NCBI GenBank assembly: GCA_003241055.1
Contig: QFOD01000017.1
Coordinates: 52,731 to 116,730, forward strand
Length of the DNA stretch: 64,000 nucleotides
Direction: 5' to 3'
Source: Roseateles depolymerans
Lineage (GTDB): Bacteria; Pseudomonadota; Gammaproteobacteria; Burkholderiales; Burkholderiaceae_C
The translations under genes were made by a program, and so were the position numbers. Shown piece after piece: positions 58,642 to 64,000 of this stretch. The notes under the pieces were generated by a model, which ran no database searches, had not been told where the DNA came from, and saw nothing but the letters and a program-made list of their open reading frames with translations. The number at the start of each line of letters is the position of its first letter. Positions within the stretch are counted from its first letter, which is position 1.

Positions 58642-60249
58642 ATGCCCATTTCACCCCTGATCGCTGCCCAGCAGGCTTGGCAGCAACTGCTCGGCCCAGA
58701 TCGCGTGCACCTGGAAGGCTACATTCCCAGCCATTTCACGGCCGACACGAGCGGGAGCTTTCGTGACATCCCCACGGTATTGAAAATCAGTGAGGCCGCG
58801 CAGATTCCCGAGGTGCTTCGAATAGCACGCGCTCACGGTGTTCCCATCCACCCCGTCAGTACAGGAAATAACTGGGGGTACGGCAGTGCGCTGCCCCCGA
58901 CCGACGGAGCCACCGTTCTAGACCTGAGCGGGCTGAAGGAGATATTGCACTTCGACGAGCAGCTGGGTGTCGCGACCCTCGAGCCAGGCGTCACCCAGGG
59001 CATGTTGGCTGATTACCTCGATCGCCACAACCTCCCGTACATGGTGCCCACGACGGGCGCAGGCCCCAGCTGCAGCGTGCTCGCAAACGCGCTGGAACGC
59101 GGCTACGGTGTCACGCCCTATGTCGACCATTTCAGCGCCGTCACCGATCTTGAGGCCGTGCTAGCCGATGGCCGCATCTACAAGAGCGCATTGCGCGAGG
59201 CGGGGGGCGAAGACCTGGCGCGGCTCTCCAGATGGGGAATCGGCCCTTTTTCCAACGGACTGTTTTCCCAAAGCGGGTTCGGCGTCGTCACGCGCGCCAG
59301 CATTCTGCTGGCACCACGCCCCGAATGCTGCAAGGTGTGCGTATTCAACCTACCCAGCGACGATCTTCTCGAAGAAGCGGTCACCCGCATTCAGGGATTG
59401 CTCAGCGGGCTCCCCGGCATCCTGGGCGGCATCAACCTGATGAACCGGCACCGGGTCCTGGCTATGTCCGCCCCTTACCCGCCAGCGGAACAGCGCGATG
59501 CCCGAGGCCTGATGCCCCCCGCGCTGGTGGCGGAACTGGGAAGGCAATACCAGATCGGCCCATGGACCGGGTTTGCCACGCTTTACGGCCGCAAGCGCGT
59601 CGTCGCCGCCGCGCAGAAGGAAATTCGGAAAGCGCTCAAAGGTGTCGCGGAGCGGCTTTTATTTCTGTCATCGACTCAGGCGAGGTGGCTTTCCACGACC
59701 GCAACAAGACTACCGGGACGGCTGGGCGAACGCCTGGGCAAAACGGCCGGCACGCTGAATTCAGCTTTGGAACTCGTCCAGGGCCGACCGAACGAAACAG
59801 CCTTGCCGTTGGCCTACTGGCGCTCCGGCAACTCCCAGCCGAGCCATGAGCGCGACCCCGCTCGCGACCGTTGCGGCCTGCTTTGGTATGCGCCGCTCGT
59901 GCCGATGCGTTCTGGCGATGTTCGCCGCTTCATTGAATTTGCAACGTTCGAACTGGCCAAGCACGGCCTTGAACCTCTCATCACACTGACCAGTCAAGGG
60001 GACCGCCTCTTCGACAGCACCATCCCGCTACTCTTTGATCTCAAGGATGGCGATGCACGCTTGGCAGCACACGAGTGCCTCGCACGGCTGACTGAAAGCG
60101 GACGGTCTCTGGGCTTCTACCCGTATCGCCTCCATTTGGACGGCATGCGGGCCCACGCTGAACGCCATCCGCTGTCGGCACACTTCGTCCAACGACTGCG
60201 TAGCGCGCTGGACCCGGATGACCTGCTTTCGCCCGGACGCTATGTCTGA
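58642..60249 (+). CDS. FAD-linked oxidase (VAO/PCMH family)
   Basis: 535-aa flavoenzyme, using the ATG at 58642 (MPISPLIAAQQAWQQLLGP); an in-frame ATG at 58603 would add 13 residues. PCMH-type FAD-binding domain: VLRIARAHGVPIHPVSTGNN, NWGYGSALPPTDGATVLDLS and VATLEPGVTQGMLADYLDRH. C-terminal substrate domain ends in the family motif ALDPDDLLSPGRYV. It resembles 4-cresol dehydrogenase/vanillyl-alcohol oxidase relatives; the substrate is unknown. It stands alone, between a decayed relative and a terminator. Overall codon use is less GC-extreme than in the core locus. Confidence 0.9.
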   Translation: MPISPLIAAQQAWQQLLGPDRVHLEGYIPSHFTADTSGSFRDIPTVLKISEAAQIPEVLRIARAHGVPIHPVSTGNNWGYGSALPPTDGATVLDLSGLKEILHFDEQLGVATLEPGVTQGMLADYLDRHNLPYMVPTTGAGPSCSVLANALERGYGVTPYVDHFSAVTDLEAVLADGRIYKSALREAGGEDLARLSRWGIGPFSNGLFSQSGFGVVTRASILLAPRPECCKVCVFNLPSDDLLEEAVTRIQGLLSGLPGILGGINLMNRHRVLAMSAPYPPAEQRDARGLMPPALVAELGRQYQIGPWTGFATLYGRKRVVAAAQKEIRKALKGVAERLLFLSSTQARWLSTTATRLPGRLGERLGKTAGTLNSALELVQGRPNETALPLAYWRSGNSQPSHERDPARDRCGLLWYAPLVPMRSGDVRRFIEFATFELAKHGLEPLITLTSQGDRLFDSTIPLLFDLKDGDARLAAHECLARLTESGRSLGFYPYRLHLDGMRAHAERHPLSAHFVQRLRSALDPDDLLSPGRYV

Positions 60250-60465
60250 CCTGCCCTGGACACACCAACACCGACAGCGCAGTGACGGGCTGGGCCTCAC
60301 CGAGTGACTCAACTCGCTTGCTGTCCTGACATGCGAGTCCAGTTCGCCCAGCATGGCGAACCCCCATCTCCTGGCCATCGCAGCCTGAGCGCCCCCCTGG
60401 AGTCCGATGGTTCAAAGGCCTCACCTCGCCACTGACCGCAGAGATACCGCAGCATTCGGAGAATG
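60250..60465. other. 3' flank of the oxidase gene, no gene seen
   Basis: Non-coding stretch between the oxidase stop and the terminator. Open frames on the minus strand here are extensions antisense to the oxidase and have no domain features. Confidence 0.5.
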
Positions 60466-60491
60466 AAAAAGCGCCCCGCGGGGCGCTTTTT
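60466..60491. terminator. bidirectional intrinsic terminator
   Basis: Perfect palindrome GCGCCCCGCGGGGCGC flanked by AAAAA on the left and TTTTT on the right. It serves the oxidase gene (plus) and the PEP-CTERM gene (minus), which converge on it. The symmetric A/T tracts make it work in both directions. Confidence 0.93.
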
Positions 60492-60535
60492 CTAACTCAG
60501 AGGTGCTGCCTTTCGGAACATCCTCATAAGGCTAT

Positions 60536-61384
60536 TTACTTGGCAGCCGAACGGCGGCGGCTCACGAAACCGACGATACCGAGGCTCAGGCCAACCAGGG
60601 CCACCGAAGTCGGCTCCGGAATTTGCAGGACGCTGCCGCGCAGGTTCGTCGTACCTTGATAACACCAGGCGCCAACAGCAGCCGTGCCATCGTGGCAGCC
60701 GTCCGCCAGGTGATTGGCTTCGTCAAACTGGTTCAGAACGAAGTTGTCGAACGAAGAGTTCAGTTGCACGTCGGCAAAGCCACCCGAAGCATCACCCACC
60801 GTATTGGTATCGAAACGCGCCATGACGTCGGCCAGGCCGGCACCAGCAAAGTCGACATCAAACAGGCCGCGGCCGGTACCGCCCAGCGTGGCGCCAGTCA
60901 GCGTACCAGTGCCGATCAGTTCAACGGAGGCGGACGAAGCGCCACCGCCCAGATTGCCGTGGCCCGACAGGGTCAGCCAAGACGTCATACCCGAAATCGC
61001 GGCCAAGTTAGCCACGGAATCCTGATTGAACAAGTTCACGAAGCTATTGTTGAAATAGATCGTGGTAACTGCGTTCGTGAATTCCACGGTCGTGCCCGAG
61101 AAATTCTGCGAACCGCTGAGCGTGGTGATGTAGTACAGGCCGCAGGAACCGCCGCCAGCGCAGTAGTTGGCGTTGCCGTTCACCGTCGAAACATAGCCAT
61201 AGCTGATGGCGCTTTGGCCATTGCCATTGACGAAGGTTTGGGCAAGCGTGGCGGTTTCCAGGTGGGCCGCACCGAGGGCCGAGCCGAAATTGATGCCCCC
61301 CACAACATAGGCGTTGGCGGACATAGCGCCGGCGATGCCGATAGCCGCGACAAGAGCTTTCAAACTTTGCTTCATGATCGACAT
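60536..61384 (-). CDS. PEP-CTERM sorting-domain protein
   Basis: 282-aa secreted protein and likely XrtA substrate. The start at 61384 has an SD GAGGAG eight bases upstream. The signal peptide is MSIMKQSLKALVAAIGIAGA with cleavage near SANA. The mature body is rich in Gly, Ser, Thr and Asn, with two Cys pairs (NYCAGGGSCG; DGCHDG and WCYQG). The C-terminus carries IPEPTSVALVGLSLGIVGFV followed by SRRRSAAK: the PEP motif at 256-258, a hydrophobic helix and a basic tail. Candidate matrix or floc protein anchored or released by XrtA. Confidence 0.95.
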   Translation of the reverse strand: MSIMKQSLKALVAAIGIAGAMSANAYVVGGINFGSALGAAHLETATLAQTFVNGNGQSAISYGYVSTVNGNANYCAGGGSCGLYYITTLSGSQNFSGTTVEFTNAVTTIYFNNSFVNLFNQDSVANLAAISGMTSWLTLSGHGNLGGGASSASVELIGTGTLTGATLGGTGRGLFDVDFAGAGLADVMARFDTNTVGDASGGFADVQLNSSFDNFVLNQFDEANHLADGCHDGTAAVGAWCYQGTTNLRGSVLQIPEPTSVALVGLSLGIVGFVSRRRSAAK

Positions 61385-61426
61385 GGTGGACTCCTCGGAG
61401 GAAAAAGTTGGACTCACCTCAGTTAC

Positions 61427-61441
61427 GCAAATCGCATGCCA
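61427..61441 (-). promoter_or_regulatory. sigma-54 (RpoN) promoter of the PEP-CTERM gene
   Basis: On the minus strand the sequence reads TGGCATG-CGAT-TTGC, matching the -24/-12 consensus TGGCACG-N4-TTGC at all but one base with exact spacing. The predicted start of transcription is about 30 bases ahead of the ATG at 61384. RpoN with the PrsK/PrsR two-component system is reported to control PEP-CTERM genes in floc-forming betaproteobacteria (from memory); no prsK or prsR gene is in this window. Confidence 0.8.
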
Positions 61442-61654
61442 ACCCACCAATAGGTACCTAAGTCATTGAAAACAAAAGGCAATATCGACCGCCAGAAGTT
61501 GCATCCATCTACGGCTGTAAAGTATTTCGACACCCTTCGGCGGGACCAGCCGGATGTGACCTGCCTGGCTTCTCCGAGACACTGATTCCCAGAGAAGATG
61601 GCCCGACAGTTCAGCGGGCAGCCAGGATGCACAACGATCTGCGGTCGAGGCTGC
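61442..61654. promoter_or_regulatory. upstream region of the PEP-CTERM gene
   Basis: 213 bases between the sigma-54 site and the PilZ-protein stop. A sigma-54 promoter needs an upstream activator site, and this is where it should be. Candidate imperfect inverted motifs occur around 61528-61560 (ttcgacaccc ... gatgtga), but I cannot match them to a known PrsR box. The 3' end of the GNAT-PilZ gene's transcript may also end here; no hairpin seen. Confidence 0.35.
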
Positions 61655-62920
61655 TCACAAGTCACCGGCCACATATTCGGTCTCGAGCGCACTGACGGCT
61701 CGGCGCCAGACGTCATCGGGTTCGTCGAGCCTGAAACCATAAAACTCGCCGGTGTCGGTGCGGTGATGGCGCACCACCTTCACCTCCAGCGAGGTCTTGT
61801 CCTGAACTCCCAGTTCCACATGCACGGAGCCTTCGGCACCCACGGGGATATCCAGCTTGGACTGGGCCTGGAAACCCGACAGCGAAATCTCGATGACGGT
61901 CATGATGATGGAGCGTCCATCGCCTTCGCCCTCAACACGCAGCCGCAGTTCCGCCGGACAACGCAGCGAGAAGCGCTGGTGGCGGCGCATCGGGTGGAAG
62001 CCCGTGGCCGAACCGCTGAGCAAGGGCAACACCGCGCGGAACTCGGGCTGGTCGTAGATGGACCACAGCAGCGCCCTGCGGCGGTCATCAAGTTGGGCTA
62101 GGACGTCGCTGCGCTGGTTAAAGAAGTAATCGAGGATGGCCGGTGTCAGCACCGGGTCGTTGGTCGTGAAATAGCGGCGCTTGGGCAGCTTGATGTTGGG
62201 CAGGCGGGTCTGAACAAAGTATCGGTACAGGTTCTTGCGCTCCTTGCGCTGGCCGTAGACACGGCGGAAGATCTCCTTAGCCATGGGTAGGTCCAGCGTT
62301 GCCCCGACAGCAGGTGCGCCATTGGCAAAGTCGTAGCTGTCGACCGTCTTCTCCTGCAAGCGCTCAAAGAACAGCAACGATTCGTAGAGCTCAATGCGGT
62401 TCGGATTCACCGCGATGACGAGGTGGCGCGTGTCGAAGTACTCGGTGCAGTACTCGTACATGAACTTCATCAGCGGGAACAGAATAGAGCCACCGGTTTC
62501 GCGGAAATCCGGATGCACGGCCAGCGCCGAAATCTCGGCGATCTGGCCCTGCTTGGCTCGCACGTCGCTGAGGTCGAAGACTGCTTGCAGTGGGAAACCG
62601 AACACGCCTTCACGGATCATGGACATGGTGCCGACGACGCGGCCGTCGTACTTCGCGCACAGCGTGGTCGTAGTCGGCAGCGCGTGGTACATCGTCACGC
62701 GCAGCCCCGACGGATGTGGCTTCATGAAGCCGCTGTGGACGTAAGCGTCGTGCAGGATGCGAAAGCAGTCCTCGAGATCTTCCCGCGTTTCTGCGACCTT
62801 GAGTTCCAGCCGGCCATCCGGCGTGGGGTCACAGTCGATCATGCGACGGTAGATCCCGTATCGCATGTCCTGTGGCAGTCGCGCGAACGCTGACCGCAAG
62901 ACCTTCTTAAGTCGACTCAT
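61655..62920 (-). CDS. FeeM-like N-acyltransferase fused to a PilZ domain
   Basis: 421-aa two-domain protein. Residues about 40-210 form a GNAT domain like N-acyl amino acid synthase FeeM: LEDCFRILHDAYVHSGFMKP, GRVVGTMSMIREG, IAEISALAVHPDFR and NRIELYESLLFFERL. Residues about 305-415 are a PilZ domain with the c-di-GMP motif R-x3-R region at 312-320 (RRHQRFSLR) and SLSGF at 346-350. No signal peptide, so it is cytoplasmic. c-di-GMP control of acyl-amino-acid or related lipid synthesis is inference. It lies upstream of, and in the same direction as, the PEP-CTERM gene. Confidence 0.87.
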   Translation of the reverse strand: MSRLKKVLRSAFARLPQDMRYGIYRRMIDCDPTPDGRLELKVAETREDLEDCFRILHDAYVHSGFMKPHPSGLRVTMYHALPTTTTLCAKYDGRVVGTMSMIREGVFGFPLQAVFDLSDVRAKQGQIAEISALAVHPDFRETGGSILFPLMKFMYEYCTEYFDTRHLVIAVNPNRIELYESLLFFERLQEKTVDSYDFANGAPAVGATLDLPMAKEIFRRVYGQRKERKNLYRYFVQTRLPNIKLPKRRYFTTNDPVLTPAILDYFFNQRSDVLAQLDDRRRALLWSIYDQPEFRAVLPLLSGSATGFHPMRRHQRFSLRCPAELRLRVEGEGDGRSIIMTVIEISLSGFQAQSKLDIPVGAEGSVHVELGVQDKTSLEVKVVRHHRTDTGEFYGFRLDEPDDVWRRAVSALETEYVAGDL

Positions 62921-63075
62921 CGCTGGGTTTCGCGCAAAGGATCAATATCGCCGCCGAAATACATGCTCTCACCCTAACACGCCGGCAGCCTCGAAAGGCT
63001 ACGAACCAGTCACCGTATCGCGAAGCAGTCGCGCGAATGCTCGGATCAACAACGGTGCATGCGCTTGGGAAGATC

Positions 63076-63925
63076 TGAATCGCCCCGGGTTCCGCGGAGG
63101 CCCGTTGGTTTAAGTCAGACGGTCGCGGCCTGACCAGCGCGTTGTCGATGGTAGTTGGCCTCGAACTCGGCCGGCGGGATGTAGCCCAGCGGTTCCATCA
63201 AGCGGTGGTGGTTGAAGCAAGCCACCCATTCCAGCGTCGCCAGTTCCACCGCTTGCTTGGTTTTCCACGGCCCGCGCCGGTGGATCACCTCGGCCTTGTA
63301 GAGCCCGTTGATGGTCTCGGCCAGCGCGTTGTCGTAGCTATCGCCCTTGGAGCCGACTGATGGCTCGATGCCGGCCTCGGCCAGGCGCTCGCTGTAGCGA
63401 ATGGACAGGTATTGCGAGCCCCTGTCGGAGTGATGCGTCAGGCTGCCGTCGTCAGACGGTTTGCGCTCATACAGCGCCTGCTCCAGCGCGTCGAGCACGA
63501 ACTCGGTGTGCATCGAACTGCTCTAGCGCCAGCCCACGATGCGCCGGCTGAACACATCCACCACGAACGCCACGTAGACCCAGCCCTGCTAGGTCGAGAC
63601 GTACGTGAAGTCTGAGACCCACAGCTGGTTGGGCCGCTCGGCACGGAACTGCCTGTTGACCCGGTCCAGCGGGCATGGCGCCTTGGGGTCGGGGACGGTG
63701 GTGCGCACGGCCTTGCCTCGTCGCACGCCCTGCAGACCCTGCTGCCGCATCAACCGCAAGACCGTGCAGCGGGCCACCGCCACGCCCTCCCGGTTGAGCT
63801 GGCGCCAGACCTTGTCGGCCCCGTAGACCTGGAAGTTGGCTTGCCACACGCGTTGAACCTGAGGCCCCAGGCTGGCATCACGCTGCGTGCGATGCGAGCA
63901 CAGCGTATCCGTCCGGCAAAGTCAT
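63076..63925. mobile_element. degraded, truncated IS3-family element
   Basis: Left end near 63076 begins tgaatcgccccgggttc, resembling the terminal repeat of many IS3-family elements. The element carries only a broken orfB. Recognisable transposase coding ends around 63925, so orfA and the other terminal repeat are missing or lie beyond a junction there. I did not see a matching inverted repeat or target duplication in the window. Confidence 0.7.
63115..63925 (-). pseudogene. IS3-family transposase orfB with two in-frame amber stops
   Basis: The DDE integrase reads well in one frame: QRDASLGPQVQRVWQANFQV, YGADKVWRQLNREGVAVARC, RPNQLWVSDFTYVST, stop, QGWVYVAFVVDVFSRRIVGW, R, stop, SSSMHTEFVLDALEQALYER, LTHHSDRGSQYLSIRYSERL, GDSYDNALAETINGLYKAEV. 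The stops are both TAG (63589-63591 and 63523-63525). The first is most simply a Trp (TGG) to TAG change. The N-terminal part is absent: a TGA ends the frame just right of 63925. The DDE residues themselves are intact. Confidence 0.85.
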
Positions 63926-63958
63926 CTTGAACCGGCAGTCGCCTGCGACAAGGATGCT

Positions 63959-63979
63959 GTCCACGTAACGTAGGTGGAC
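63959..63979. repeat. inverted repeat around an SD-like sequence at the right edge
   Basis: gtccac (63959-63964) and gtggac (63974-63979) form a short stem around taacgta. The right arm includes aggtgg, which could be the Shine-Dalgarno of an ATG at 63982. It could be part of an insertion-sequence end or a leader hairpin. Confidence 0.4.
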
Positions 63980-63981
63980 GC

Positions 63982-64000
63982 ATGACAAGCGACAAGAAGA
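63982..64000 (+). CDS. possible 5' end of a gene running off the window
   Basis: ATG at 63982 with an SD-like aggtgg five to ten bases upstream; only MTSDKK is visible. It points away from the IS3 remnant and might be the first gene of another mobile element that truncated it. Too short to identify. Confidence 0.25.

Overview
The window is high-GC, gene-dense DNA with the codon use and gene content of a Burkholderiales betaproteobacterium (Roseateles/Mitsuaria/Rubrivivax-like; genus is inference). It carries a complete-looking exosortase A (XrtA)/PEP-CTERM exopolysaccharide locus, next to a high-affinity potassium uptake operon and a few housekeeping genes. I saw no rRNA, tRNA or CRISPR array.

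Region 1 (1-8251, minus strand) is an expanded kdp operon, read as: a 35-aa membrane peptide, kdpF, kdpA, kdpB, a TorF-type porin, kdpC, a 43-aa membrane peptide, a CorA-type Mg transporter, and kdpD, which runs off the left edge. Most junctions are 4-base start/stop overlaps. Region 2 (8375-13613) holds a periplasmic binding-protein-like gene, riboflavin synthase, an ArsC/Spx-like reductase, the N-degron transferases aat and bpt, and a beta-propeller lipoprotein of unknown function.

Region 3 (13689-57315) is the XrtA locus. It opens with the acyl-activating module typical of these loci: PLP decarboxylase, AMP ligase, acyl carrier protein and hydrolases 2 and 1. Next come glycosyltransferases, a GMC oxidoreductase, an epimerase, a Wzx-type flippase, a GNAT/FemAB protein, two asparagine-synthase-type amidotransferases, a polysaccharide deacetylase, the exosortase-associated O-antigen-ligase-like protein and three GT4 enzymes. 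A variable block (38620-45275) follows: a phase-variable-looking acyltransferase, a GT-C/GtrB/GtrA-like trio, a methyltransferase and a GT2. The conserved core closes the locus on the minus strand (transcription order wza-like, wzz-like, tyrosine autokinase, outer membrane protein, AAA ATPase, deacetylase, FemAB, sugar transferase, xrtA-epsI fusion, tviB-like dehydrogenase). The expected role is synthesis and export of a Wzx/Wzy-type polysaccharide, together with sorting of PEP-CTERM proteins by XrtA.

Region 4 (57316-64000) holds a decayed FAD-oxidase remnant, an intact FAD-linked oxidase behind a candidate sigma-54 promoter, a bidirectional terminator, one PEP-CTERM protein with a near-consensus sigma-54 promoter, a FeeM-like acyltransferase fused to a PilZ domain, and a degraded IS3-family element.

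Most notable: a 13-base poly-G tract inside an intact OafA-like acyltransferase; the sigma-54 site in front of the PEP-CTERM gene; the GNAT-PilZ fusion beside it; the unusual kdp operon with a porin, CorA and two unlisted small proteins; and a sharp base-composition junction inside the flippase gene.
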